Source of the DNA: Halostella limicola | GTDB lineage: Archaea > Halobacteriota > Halobacteria > Halobacteriales > Natronoarchaeaceae | Direction of reading: 5' to 3' | Length of the DNA: 64,000 bases | NCBI RefSeq assembly: GCF_003675875.1 | Contig: NZ_RCDI01000002.1 | Span: 60,786 to 124,785 of the forward strand | In this document: in pieces, positions 16,771-24,923 of the stretch | How the letters are laid out: each line of letters begins with the position of its first letter | Position numbering within the stretch: position 1 is the first letter of the stretch | Notes under the pieces: generated by a model | What the model was told of the DNA's origin: nothing | The model's input: the letters and a program-made list of their open reading frames with translations, nothing else | The model's database searches: none | Made by a program: the position numbers and the translations under genes

Positions 16771-17679
16771 TTACGACCGCACGCCGGCGAGTTTCGACAC
16801 GAGCCGGTAGGCCGCGTCGCGCCACTTCGCCGGCAGGACGCCGGCGTAGCTCAGGAACCCCGAGAACGGCCCGACGGGGTAGCGCGCCTCCGGTTCAGTC
16901 GAACTCGCGGCGTTCAGGATCACCTCGCCGACGCGGCGCGGCGACACCGACCCCGGGCCGCCCCCGCCGATGGCCGCCGTGTCGTCGAGGATCTTGTACA
17001 GCGAGGAGTACGCCTCCGATCGGGGGAGCCCGTCGACCTCCTCCTCGACGCGGTTCGAGAAGTTCGTCTCGACGGGGCCGGGTTCGACCAGCACCACGTC
17101 GACGTCGAAGTCCGAAACCTCGGCGCGGAGCGCGTCGCTGATCCCCTCCAGCGCGAACTTCGACCCGGAGTAGATGCCGCTGCCCGGGACCGACACCCGG
17201 CCGGAGATGCTGGAGACGTTGACGATGGTGCCGTCGCCCTGCTCGCGCATGTGCGGGAGGACCTGCCGTGCGAGCCGGTGCGGGCCGTACACGTTCACGT
17301 CGAACTGGGCGTGGACCTCCTCGACGGGGACGTCCTCGACCGGCCCCATCTGCGCGTAGCCGGCGTTGTTGACGAGGCAGTCGATCCGCCCCCAGTCGTC
17401 GACGATCTCCTCGACGACGGCCTCGACCTGGTCGTCGTCGGTCACGTCCAGCGCGGCCGTCTCGCAGCCCGCCTCGGCCAGGTCCTCGATGTCGGTCACG
17501 TCCCGGGACGTGGCGAACACGCGCCACCCCTCGTTCAGGAACTCCATCGCCGTGGCCCGGCCGATGCCGGACGAACAGCCGGTGATGAGTACGGTCTCCT
17601 CGCGCGTGATGGACTCGTCCGCGACCGCGGAAGACTCGTCGACGGCCGTGACGGTCTCGTCTGCGTCCTCGCTTGCCAT
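16771..17679 (-). CDS. SDR-family oxidoreductase
   Basis: A classical short-chain dehydrogenase of 302 residues. ITGCSSGIGRATAMEFL (TGxxxGxG cofactor loop) lies near residue 33, NNAGYAQMG near 107, and the catalytic Ser plus YSGSK follow at SISGRVSVPGSGIYSGSKF. The DVTD segment after the second strand suggests typical NAD(P) binding. An acidic 25-residue N-terminal extension precedes the Rossmann fold. The substrate is not identifiable; ketone, aldehyde or lipid intermediates are possible. Confidence 0.9.
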   Translation of the reverse strand: MASEDADETVTAVDESSAVADESITREETVLITGCSSGIGRATAMEFLNEGWRVFATSRDVTDIEDLAEAGCETAALDVTDDDQVEAVVEEIVDDWGRIDCLVNNAGYAQMGPVEDVPVEEVHAQFDVNVYGPHRLARQVLPHMREQGDGTIVNVSSISGRVSVPGSGIYSGSKFALEGISDALRAEVSDFDVDVVLVEPGPVETNFSNRVEEEVDGLPRSEAYSSLYKILDDTAAIGGGGPGSVSPRRVGEVILNAASSTEPEARYPVGPFSGFLSYAGVLPAKWRDAAYRLVSKLAGVRS

Positions 17680-17764
17680 GGACGGAGTGTCTATGGGAAA
17701 GCAGTAAAAACGGGCGGTTCAGTCCGCCTCTCCCGCCGACGGTTCCGTACCTCCGGCGGCCCTC

Positions 17765-18532
17765 TCAGCGGACCTCGCCTTTGACCTCGTCGGCGTACTT
17801 GTCGGCCAGCCGCGTCGGCTCCGGCAGCTTGTACTCGCCGCCGAGGCCCTCCACGAGGTCGGCGGCCGTCTCCGCGCCGACGCGATGACCGGGGCTGACG
17901 TACAGCGGGTTGATCGACGTGCTTCCGGAGTCGTACTGGCGCGACTGGAGGGCGTAGCCGATGACGGTGCCCTCGGGCGCGTCGACGTTCCCGTCCGCCG
18001 CTATCGCCACCCTCGCGCCCTCCGGCAGGCCGTCGACCGAGTCCACGGGCGTCCCGCATAGCAGGCTCTTGGCGACCCCGACGCTGGGCAGGTCGAGGCA
18101 GACGCCCATGTGCGTCGCGAGGCCGGCCTGTCGGAAGTGGATCCGGCCGCTCCCGTCGAACAGCGCGAGGTCGGGCGTCACCGACAGCTCCTCGAACGCG
18201 GCGAGGATCGAGCGCCCCTCGCGGAAGGAGAGCAGCCCGGGAACGTACGGGATCTCGAGCGGCGTCACCGCGTAAGCGCGCTCTATGACCTCGCCGCCCC
18301 TCGTCGCGACGATGGCGCTGACCGCGCGCTCGTCAAGGAACGCCTGGTCGACGCCGGCGACGACCGGCGGCTCCTGCCCGGGGGTCGACAGCGGCCCCTC
18401 CGTTACCGTCGCCGGGTCGAAGGGGAGGTCGTCAGCGAAGACGGCGTCGGCGGCGAGGTCGCGCTGGAGCCGCTCCATCTCCTCCCGGGAGAGCGACGCG
18501 TCGGGGACGTACTCGGGACGGACCGGCGTCAT
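17765..18532 (-). CDS. nfi: Endonuclease V
   Basis: Repairs deaminated purines by cutting near inosine in DNA. The 255-residue protein has the catalytic series VAGVDQAF (metal-binding Asp), IPYVPGLLSFRE (wedge motif), DGSGRIHFRQAGLATHMG, VGVAKSLLCG and NPLYVSPGHRVG, all in family order. Length is slightly above the bacterial 220-230 because of an acidic N-terminus. It is adjacent to and co-directional with the rhomboid gene (6-base gap), probably one transcript. Confidence 0.93.
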   Translation of the reverse strand: MTPVRPEYVPDASLSREEMERLQRDLAADAVFADDLPFDPATVTEGPLSTPGQEPPVVAGVDQAFLDERAVSAIVATRGGEVIERAYAVTPLEIPYVPGLLSFREGRSILAAFEELSVTPDLALFDGSGRIHFRQAGLATHMGVCLDLPSVGVAKSLLCGTPVDSVDGLPEGARVAIAADGNVDAPEGTVIGYALQSRQYDSGSTSINPLYVSPGHRVGAETAADLVEGLGGEYKLPEPTRLADKYADEVKGEVR

Positions 18533-18538
18533 GGCCGG

Positions 18539-19507
18539 TCAGAACGGCCCCCGGCCACCGCCGCGGCCGGGGCCTCCGGGGCCGCCCGGACCGCCGCCGC
18601 CCCCGAACCGCATCCTGCTCGGCGCGCTGACGCCCCTGCTCTTGACGCGCTGCCCGTACGTCAGCCCGATCACCAGGCCGACGAGGTGGGCCGCGTTCGC
18701 GACGTTCGGGCCGGCGACGCTCGGGCCGATGATGCCGAGGACGCTGATGAGCGCGTAGCCGCCGGTGATGACCCAGATCGGCACGGGAACGAGGAAGTAC
18801 AGCAGGACGCGCATGTCGGGGTTCAGGATCGTCAGCACGCCCATGATGGCGAGGCCCGCGCCGCTCGCCCCGAGGACGCCGCCCTGCCACGGCGCGAGTC
18901 CGCCCTGCATCAACTGGAGCAGCACCTGACTCATGCCGGCGAGGATGCCGCTCACGAGGAACAGGAGGGTGAAGTTCCGGGACCCGACGTAGCGCTCGAC
19001 GTGCTGGCCGAAGAAGTAGATCACGATGCTGTTCATCGCGATGTGGCCGAGGCCGCCGTGGGAGAACACCGACGTGAACCACGTCCAGACGTATTCGGGG
19101 TGCTGCGGGGTCAGGACGAAGATGGAGCGGTACAGGAGAAACGAGTCGAGGTTCATGTCGGCCGACCCGACGGGGGCGAGGAGGAACCGCGCGACCATCT
19201 GCGCCGCGAACGTGATCCACATCAGCCCGAGGAAGACGAACGTCATGTTCCCCCGGAAGTACCCCATCGGGCCGCCGACGCCGGTGTTCAGGCCGAGGCG
19301 GTCGGTCAGTCCCTTCGACCGACCGCTGTCGGTCTCGACGCTGTCGTCGAACCCGCTGTCGAACACGCCGTCCGGGTCGCCCCACTGGTCGAGGCCCGGA
19401 CAGCCGTGGTTCTCCGGCAGGCGGTGGTCGGCGCAGTAGGTGCCGCCGCAGTGCCGGCAGTTGTACGGCATGTTCTCGTCCTTACCACACTGGTCACACG
19501 TCGCCAT
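18539..19507 (-). CDS. Rhomboid intramembrane protease with N-terminal AN1-type zinc finger
   Basis: 322 residues. Residues 1-35 hold a Cys/His cluster (CDQC, CRHCGGTYC, DHRLPENHGC) that matches an AN1-type zinc finger. After an acidic linker come six or so membrane helices with the rhomboid landmarks HGGLGHIAMNSI, GASGAGLAIMG containing the nucleophile Ser, and NAAHLVGLVIG with the catalytic His. The tail is a flexible Gly/Pro/Arg run. Rhomboids cleave transmembrane substrates, and the zinc finger probably sits in the cytoplasm and recruits a partner. The ATG at 19507 begins exactly at the finger. Confidence 0.9.
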   Translation of the reverse strand: MATCDQCGKDENMPYNCRHCGGTYCADHRLPENHGCPGLDQWGDPDGVFDSGFDDSVETDSGRSKGLTDRLGLNTGVGGPMGYFRGNMTFVFLGLMWITFAAQMVARFLLAPVGSADMNLDSFLLYRSIFVLTPQHPEYVWTWFTSVFSHGGLGHIAMNSIVIYFFGQHVERYVGSRNFTLLFLVSGILAGMSQVLLQLMQGGLAPWQGGVLGASGAGLAIMGVLTILNPDMRVLLYFLVPVPIWVITGGYALISVLGIIGPSVAGPNVANAAHLVGLVIGLTYGQRVKSRGVSAPSRMRFGGGGGPGGPGGPGRGGGRGPF

Positions 19508-19594
19508 TTGCTTGCGCTTGGAGCGGCCCGACAAAAGGGATTTGGGTACGGGGGAAACGTAGGTTTTTGCCGACTCGGGGCCGTAGTACCCGGC

Positions 19595-20041
19595 GTGCAA
19601 GAGTACGAGCGCAAACAGCTCCTCGCGAGGGTCGAACGCGAGGGGGCGACCGTCGGTGCGGACATCCCGGACCGCATCGACGTTCAGGGCGAGGAGATAG
19701 ACCTCCAGGAGTTCGTCTTCGAGATAAAGCGCCGGGAGACGATCCCGCCCGGCGAGCGCGACCGCGTCGAGCGCGCGAAGAAGAACCTCCGGCGCGAGCG
19801 CCTCCAGCGCAAGCAGCGACTGGAGGACGAGGACGCCGACCTCAGCTTCGAGGAGGGCGAGCGGATCGTCGAGGCTATCGTCGGGATCGACCGGGCGCTG
19901 AACGCGCTGGAGAACCTCTCGCCGACCGACCTCGAACGCGAGGAGGAGGTCCAGGAGATGCAGGACCGCAAGCGCTGGATGAACTTCCTGAAGAAGGCGC
20001 TCGGCCAGAAAGACGCCTCCGGCGGGAGGAGCAACCTATGA
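19595..20041 (+). CDS. Conserved haloarchaeal protein (DUF5788-type)
   Basis: 148 residues, GTG start (VQEYERKQLL). It is highly charged, with ADIPDRIDVQGEEIDLQEFVFE, KRRETIPPGERDRVERAKKN and a long helical second half. It has no membrane segment and no known catalytic site. Its last codons overlap the polX start by 4 bases, so it is translationally coupled to polX. A role linked to DNA repair is only suggested by that coupling. The DUF number is from memory. Confidence 0.78.
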   Translation: MQEYERKQLLARVEREGATVGADIPDRIDVQGEEIDLQEFVFEIKRRETIPPGERDRVERAKKNLRRERLQRKQRLEDEDADLSFEEGERIVEAIVGIDRALNALENLSPTDLEREEEVQEMQDRKRWMNFLKKALGQKDASGGRSNL

Positions 20042-21819
20042 AGAACGCCGAGGTCGCGGCCCGCCTGGAGGAGATGGCCGACCTCCTCGAAGCGAAGGAC
20101 GTGGAGTACAAGCCCCGCGCGTACCGCCGCGCCGCGGAGAACCTCCGCGGACACCCGACGCCCGTCGAAGAGCAAGCCGCCGAGGGCGCCGAGGCCGTCC
20201 AGACCGTCGAGGGTGTCGGCGAAGCGATCGCCGACAAGGTCGTCGAGTACGTCGAGACGGGGTCCATCGCGGAACTGGAGGACCTGCGCGAGGAGCTGCC
20301 GGTCGAGATGTCGGCGCTGACCCGCGTCGAGGGCGTCGGCCCGAAGACCGTCGGGACGCTGTACGAGGCGCTCGGGATCCGTACCCTCGACGACCTGGAA
20401 ACCGCCGCGGAGAACGGCGAGATCCGCGAGGTGAGCGGGTTCGGCGAGAAGACCGAGCAGAACATCCTCGACAAGATCGACTTCGCCCGGCAGGCGACCG
20501 AGCGCCAGCGGATCGGCGACGCCCGGCCGCTCGCCGACGACGTGCTCTCGCTGCTCCGGGACCACGAGGCCACTCAGCGGTGCGAGGTCGCGGGGTCGCT
20601 CCGCCGCTGGCGCGAGACCATCGGCGACGTGGACGTCCTCGTCGCGAGCGATGACTCCGAGGCGGTCGTCGACGCGTTCGTTGACTGGTCGCGCGCCGAC
20701 GAGGTGATCGAAGCCGGGTCGATCAAGGCGAGCGTCCGCACCGAGGGCGTCCGGGTCGACCTCCGGGTCGTCGTCCCCGAGGAGTTCGGGAGCGCGCTCC
20801 AGTACTTCACTGGGAGCAAGGAGCACAACGTCCGCCTGCGCAACTACGCCATCGAGCGCGACATGAAGCTGAACGAGTACGGCGCGTTCGACGTGAGCGA
20901 GGTGCGCAGCGCCTCGGAGAGTCGGACGGAGTCCGACGGCACAGAGGACGACGCCGACCAGCGCGCCGGCGACCGCGTCGCGGGCGAGACGGAGGCGGGG
21001 ATGTACGAGGCGCTCGGCCTGCCGCTCATCCCGCCGGAGCTCCGCGAGGACCGCGGCGAGATCCGGGCCGCCGCCGAGGGCGACCTGCCCGACCTCGTCG
21101 AGCGAGGCGACGTCCGCGGCGACCTGCACACCCACACGAACTGGTCCGACGGCGGCAACACGATCCGCGAGATGGCCGCGGCGGCCGCCGAGATGGGGTA
21201 CGACTACCACTGCGTCACTGACCACGCCACCGGCCCGGGGATGGTCGGCGGCGTCGGCGTCTCCGACGAGGAACTGCGCGAGCAGATGGCCGAGATCCGC
21301 GAAATCGCGGACGAGGTCGCAGTCGACCTGTTCGCGGGCGTCGAGGCGAACATCGACGCCGAGGGCGGGATCAGCGTCGACGACGACGTGCTCGCCGACC
21401 TCGACCTCGTCGTCGCCTCGCCCCACAGCGCGCTCGACCAGGGGACGGAGGCCGCCACGGAGCGCCTCGTGACCGCGATCGAACACCCCTCCGTCGACGT
21501 GCTTGGCCACCCGAGCGGCCGCATGATAAACAAGCGGCCGGGCATCGACTTCGACGTGCCGACCGTCGTCGAGGCCGCTGCCGCGGAGGGCGTCGCGCTG
21601 GAGATAAACAGCAACCCCGCGCGCCTCGACCTCCGGGACGGCGCGGTGAAAGCCGCCGTGGACGCGGGCGCGACCATCGCCGTCAACACTGACGCGCACG
21701 TCCCCGCGGAGTTCGCGCTGATTCGCTACGGGGTCCACACGGCGCGCCGCGGCTGGGCCGAGACCGCCGACGTGCTCAACGCCCGCGGCCCCGCGGAGCT
21801 GCGCGAGTTCCTCCACTGA
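20038..21819 (+). CDS. polX: DNA polymerase X with PHP phosphoesterase domain
   Basis: 593 residues. The N-terminal helix-hairpin-helix region includes VEGVGEAIADKV and VEGVGPKTVGTLYEAL. The nucleotidyltransferase site is GSLRRWRETIGDVDVLV (GS plus DxD) near residue 190, with VDLRVVVPEEFG supplying the third carboxylate. The C-terminal PHP domain starts DLHTHTNWSDGGN near residue 361 and holds the metal-binding His/Asp residues of a 3'-5' exonuclease. A 30-residue acidic insert (about residues 285-320) separates the two enzyme domains. It acts in gap-filling repair. It overlaps genes on both sides by 1-4 bases. Confidence 0.94.
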   Translation: MKNAEVAARLEEMADLLEAKDVEYKPRAYRRAAENLRGHPTPVEEQAAEGAEAVQTVEGVGEAIADKVVEYVETGSIAELEDLREELPVEMSALTRVEGVGPKTVGTLYEALGIRTLDDLETAAENGEIREVSGFGEKTEQNILDKIDFARQATERQRIGDARPLADDVLSLLRDHEATQRCEVAGSLRRWRETIGDVDVLVASDDSEAVVDAFVDWSRADEVIEAGSIKASVRTEGVRVDLRVVVPEEFGSALQYFTGSKEHNVRLRNYAIERDMKLNEYGAFDVSEVRSASESRTESDGTEDDADQRAGDRVAGETEAGMYEALGLPLIPPELREDRGEIRAAAEGDLPDLVERGDVRGDLHTHTNWSDGGNTIREMAAAAAEMGYDYHCVTDHATGPGMVGGVGVSDEELREQMAEIREIADEVAVDLFAGVEANIDAEGGISVDDDVLADLDLVVASPHSALDQGTEAATERLVTAIEHPSVDVLGHPSGRMINKRPGIDFDVPTVVEAAAAEGVALEINSNPARLDLRDGAVKAAVDAGATIAVNTDAHVPAEFALIRYGVHTARRGWAETADVLNARGPAELREFLH

Positions 21820-22256
21820 TGGACCTCCTCCTCGACGTGATGTGCGGGGGGATCCGCTCGCAGCTTCGGATGTGCGGCCACGACGCGGCGTACGCGCTCG
21901 ACCGCGGCGTCGAGGACGACGACCGCCTGCTCGCAGTCGCCGGTGAGGAGGGCCGGACGCTCGTCACGCGGGACGCCGCGCTCGCGCGCCGGGCCGACGA
22001 CGCAGTCTTACTCGAAGCGACAGACCCCGCGGACCAGCTGGGGGAACTCGCGGACGCCGGAATCCACCTGTCGCTCGCCGACGAACCAGAGCGGTGCGGG
22101 GCGTGTAACGGACGGCTGAAACGTGCGGAACCGCCGACGCCGGACTACGCGCCGGACCCCGAGGAAGAACGAACCTGGCAGTGTGCGGACTGTGGGCAGT
22201 GTTTCTGGAAGGGGAACCACTGGGGGCGGGTCGCGGAGACGCTGGCGTCGCTGTGA
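21819..22256 (+). CDS. Mut7-C PIN-like RNase domain protein with zinc ribbon
   Basis: 145 residues. The first 80 show the Mut7-C pattern (DLLLDVMCGGIRSQLRMCG, ALDRG, TLVTRDAALARR) with acidic residues of a PIN-like nuclease. The second half has CGACNGRL and CADCGQCFWKGNHW, a Cys4 zinc ribbon. The catalytic activity is inferred from the family. Its ATG overlaps the polX stop by one base, which makes a three-gene operon with DUF5788 and polX. Confidence 0.85.
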   Translation: MDLLLDVMCGGIRSQLRMCGHDAAYALDRGVEDDDRLLAVAGEEGRTLVTRDAALARRADDAVLLEATDPADQLGELADAGIHLSLADEPERCGACNGRLKRAEPPTPDYAPDPEEERTWQCADCGQCFWKGNHWGRVAETLASL

Positions 22257-22263
22257 GGTCGCC

Positions 22264-23247
22264 CTACGAGTTCGGCTCCCACTGGTCGCAGGCCTCCATG
22301 TCGTCCATCCGCTCGCCGTAGTAGCCGCAGTACGGCTGCATCCCCTGACCGGTGCGGACGTACTCAAAGTGCTCGCAGTTGCCGCAGTACGTGTCGGCGA
22401 CGGACGCCTGCCCGGATCCGCCCGCGGTCCGCGCCCGCTCGCCGCCCGACGAGCGGTCGTCCATCAGGGACGTGATGTCCCGCGTCGTCGACCCGCCGTC
22501 GCTCGCCGCGCTCCGCGCCCGCGAGATAGCGCGGTCGCGCGTGGTCGACGACGAGTTCGCGGACTGCCGCGATCCGCCCGACGAGCGACTACCGGACGAC
22601 TGCGACCGTCCGCTCGCCGAAGCACCGGTTCCGGCCGTGCCGCTCTCGGGGCGGTTCGTCTGCGTCTCGACCTCGCCGTCGGGCGTCTCGCCGAACATGC
22701 CGACGCTCCCGAACCCGTTTCGCAGTTCGGAGCGGTCGACCTCGACGACCTTCGTCTCGCCCTGCTTGGTCACTTCCATGCGGACGGTGCCGCCGGGATC
22801 GTTGCGCCGCTTGAACGTCGCAATCCCCGCGAACAGGCAGCCGATGAGCGTCAGCGACCCGAGGAGATACACCGCGGTGACGGTCAGCGTCAGGTCCTTG
22901 CCGTAGCCTGCCCAGTGTGCGGGGTAGGCGTACCAGAACAGGGCGACGCCGAGCGCGGTGATGCTCGCCCCGATGGCCGCCGCCGCCCGGATGCGCGTTT
23001 CGGCGGGGAGGACGGTGAACACACCCAGCACCACCGTCGGAACGCCGACGCCGCCGAGGACGCCGGCGAGCAGCCGGCTGTCGAACTCCGAGGCTCCGAA
23101 CCCGGCCAGCAGGTCCGTCGCGGCGACGACCGTGCCGACGACGGCCAGCACCGCGCCGACGAGAAACAGCGCCGTCCCCAGATACAGACGCTTGACGTTC
23201 TGCACCTCCCCCACGCGTCCCTCGTACGCTTCAGCCAGGCTTGCCAT
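22264..23247 (-). CDS. Four-helix membrane protein with Cys-rich C-terminus (DUF7139-like)
   Basis: 327 residues. Four hydrophobic segments lie at about residues 20-45, 55-80, 85-105 and 115-135. A cytoplasmic segment with KQGETKVVEVDRSELRNGFG follows, then a low-complexity Ser/Arg/Gly region (about 200-275). The protein ends with YCGNCEHFEYV, PYCGYYGERM and ACDQWEPN, a probable metal-binding module. I chose MASLAEAYEG at 23247, which matches relatives I recall; an in-frame ATG 27 bases upstream also exists. Function unknown. Confidence 0.7.
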   Translation of the reverse strand: MASLAEAYEGRVGEVQNVKRLYLGTALFLVGAVLAVVGTVVAATDLLAGFGASEFDSRLLAGVLGGVGVPTVVLGVFTVLPAETRIRAAAAIGASITALGVALFWYAYPAHWAGYGKDLTLTVTAVYLLGSLTLIGCLFAGIATFKRRNDPGGTVRMEVTKQGETKVVEVDRSELRNGFGSVGMFGETPDGEVETQTNRPESGTAGTGASASGRSQSSGSRSSGGSRQSANSSSTTRDRAISRARSAASDGGSTTRDITSLMDDRSSGGERARTAGGSGQASVADTYCGNCEHFEYVRTGQGMQPYCGYYGERMDDMEACDQWEPNS

Positions 23248-23368
23248 ACCGTCCCGTTTACAGGCCTCACACAAAACACTACGTCAGACATCTATCGGGA
23301 TACCGGGTGGTCCTCGAACGGATCGTGGAAGCGAAAGGACTAATCGCGGCGCTACCGAACCCCCGCCC

Positions 23369-23659
23369 ATGGCTGACGACGACGAAGAAGAGGACGCACC
23401 TGCCGTCGAACTCGGCGATGGCGACGCCGTCGAGGGCGCGCCGCTGGCCCGCGTCGCCTCCCGGCTGACCTGGCCGAAAGAGCGCAGCGAGATCGAACGA
23501 CTCGAGGGGGACGCGACGATCCGGACGCCGGACGGTCCGACGACGCTCGCGGACGTGCTCCCCGAGACCTCGACGACGTACTTCGACCGCCGGCAGCAGT
23601 TCATCGACGAGGTCGAAAGCGTCGTCGGCACCGGCCCCATCCCCACCGCCGACGAGTGA
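23369..23659 (+). CDS. Small acidic haloarchaeal protein (DUF5789-like)
   Basis: 96 residues, very acidic at the N-terminus. The conserved core is GAPLARVASRLTWPKERSEI followed by IRTPDGPTTLADVLPE and FDRRQQFIDEVESVVGTGP. This is a well-conserved haloarchaeal family without known function; the core has the look of a small alpha-beta ligand or nucleic-acid binder, but nothing proves this. The next gene starts one base after its stop, so they are co-transcribed. Confidence 0.75.
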   Translation: MADDDEEEDAPAVELGDGDAVEGAPLARVASRLTWPKERSEIERLEGDATIRTPDGPTTLADVLPETSTTYFDRRQQFIDEVESVVGTGPIPTADE

Positions 23660-23660
23660 C

Positions 23661-24338
23661 GTGAACGTCGACGCCGTTCGCCGCTACGCGGTCGATCTCT
23701 CCTGGGTGCAGAAGTCGCTGCTGTTCGGCGCCGCCCTCACCGTCGTGTGGATGTCGACGGTGGAGCATGGCCTCGACCAGCGCGTCGTGCGCGACGGCCT
23801 CATCTTCATCGTCGGCCCGCTCGCGCTCGGCCTCTCGCACGGCCGACGGATCGGCTGGCGCGTCGACCGCACCGCTCTCCGTAACACCGTCCTCCTCGCG
23901 CTGTTCGTCCTCCCGTTCTACCTGGTCGGGTCGTCGCTTCCCTCGATCCGGGCGTTCTACCCGATGTGGTCGACGACCGCCGCGCCGGGCGAGTTCGTAC
24001 CGCACGCGATCAAACTGTTCGTGCTGGCGCTGGCCGCCGAGACGTACTACCGCGGCCTGCTCTGCGTCGGCGTCCGGGAGATCGGGTTCAAGAGCGTGTT
24101 CATCAGCCCCGTTCTCTACGCGATTCATCACTTCCACAAACCCCCGATCGAGTTCCTGCTCTCCGGCCCGACCGACGTGCTGTTCGGCGCGGTCGACTAC
24201 GAGAGCAACTCCATCCTGCCCTCGGTGGTGGCCCACGGGGCCGGCCTAGTCCTGCTGGACTGGCTGGTGCTCCACCCGCCGCTGCTGCCGCCCGAGACGG
24301 TCGTGCGGTGGCTCCGGTGGCTACCGCTGCCGCTGTAG
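23661..24338 (+). CDS. CPBP-type intramembrane protease
   Basis: 225 residues with about six hydrophobic segments. The CPBP (Abi/Rce1) motifs are present: AAETYYRGLL, where E-x-x-x-R supplies the catalytic Glu and Arg, then PVLYAIHHFHK and ILPSVVAHGAGLVLLD with conserved His residues. Canonical family members have EExxxR; here the pair is reduced to AExxxR with one Glu. The GTG start lies one base after the preceding stop. Possible roles are prenyl-protein processing or peptide maturation; no substrate is visible nearby. Confidence 0.78.
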   Translation: MNVDAVRRYAVDLSWVQKSLLFGAALTVVWMSTVEHGLDQRVVRDGLIFIVGPLALGLSHGRRIGWRVDRTALRNTVLLALFVLPFYLVGSSLPSIRAFYPMWSTTAAPGEFVPHAIKLFVLALAAETYYRGLLCVGVREIGFKSVFISPVLYAIHHFHKPPIEFLLSGPTDVLFGAVDYESNSILPSVVAHGAGLVLLDWLVLHPPLLPPETVVRWLRWLPLPL

Positions 24339-24406
24339 CCTGCCGCGGCGGAGGTCGGCGGGTCGCTCCCGCCGCCGTTTTGACCGTGGCCCGCCAACGC
24401 TCGCCC

Positions 24407-24856
24407 ATGACGCTTCCGTACGATCCCGAGACGCTGACCGACGACGACATCGGCCGCAAGCGCGCGACGCTGGAGATGGACCACGAGGAGGCCGTCGAGC
24501 ACGTCCGCGAGACGTTCACCGACGCCGGCTTCGGGGTCCCCGTGGAGTTCTCGCCGTCGGAACTGCTCAACGAGAAAGTCGATGCGGACCGCGACCCCTA
24601 CTACGTGCTCGGGGCCTGCAACCCGGAGATGGCCGACCGCGCGCTGGACGAGACGCTGGAGATCGGCGGGCTGTTCCCCTGTAACGTCATCGTCTGGGAG
24701 GAGGAACCCGGCGTCCAGCAGGTGTACCACGTCAGCATCATGAAGATCGCCCGCCTCGTCGGGATGGCGCCGGACGACGAGGCGTGGGCCGACATCGTCG
24801 CGGCGACGGGCGAGATGGTCGACGAGGCGTTCGCGAACCTCTCAAGCAGAAACTGA
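24407..24856 (+). CDS. DUF302-domain protein
   Basis: 149 residues. It has the DUF302 arrangement: a TDAGFGVPVEFSPSELLNEK segment, YYVLGACNPEMADRALDE in the middle and GGLFPCNVIVWEE after it. Family members are small alpha-beta proteins of unknown function, sometimes linked to redox or metal stress. The ATG at 24407 follows CGCTCGCCC without a clear ribosome site. Its stop codon lies inside the outer arm of an inverted repeat shared with the convergent FAD/Rieske gene. Confidence 0.85.
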   Translation: MTLPYDPETLTDDDIGRKRATLEMDHEEAVEHVRETFTDAGFGVPVEFSPSELLNEKVDADRDPYYVLGACNPEMADRALDETLEIGGLFPCNVIVWEEEPGVQQVYHVSIMKIARLVGMAPDDEAWADIVAATGEMVDEAFANLSSRN

Positions 24857-24923
24857 AACTATTCACACATCGAACGGCACGTCGGTTGCCGTTCGAGTGA
24901 GTCATTGCGTTCAATTTCTGCTT
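24844..24923. terminator. Nested inverted repeat between convergent genes
   Basis: Outer arms AAGCAGAAACTGAA (24844-24857) and TTCAATTTCTGCTT (24910-24923) pair with one mismatch over 14 bases. Inside, TCGAACGGCA and TGCCGTTCGA (24870-24879, 24887-24896) form a perfect 10-bp stem with a 7-base loop. The structure begins inside the end of the DUF302 gene and touches the end of the FAD/Rieske gene, consistent with a bidirectional terminator or 3'-end stabiliser. Confidence 0.65.
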
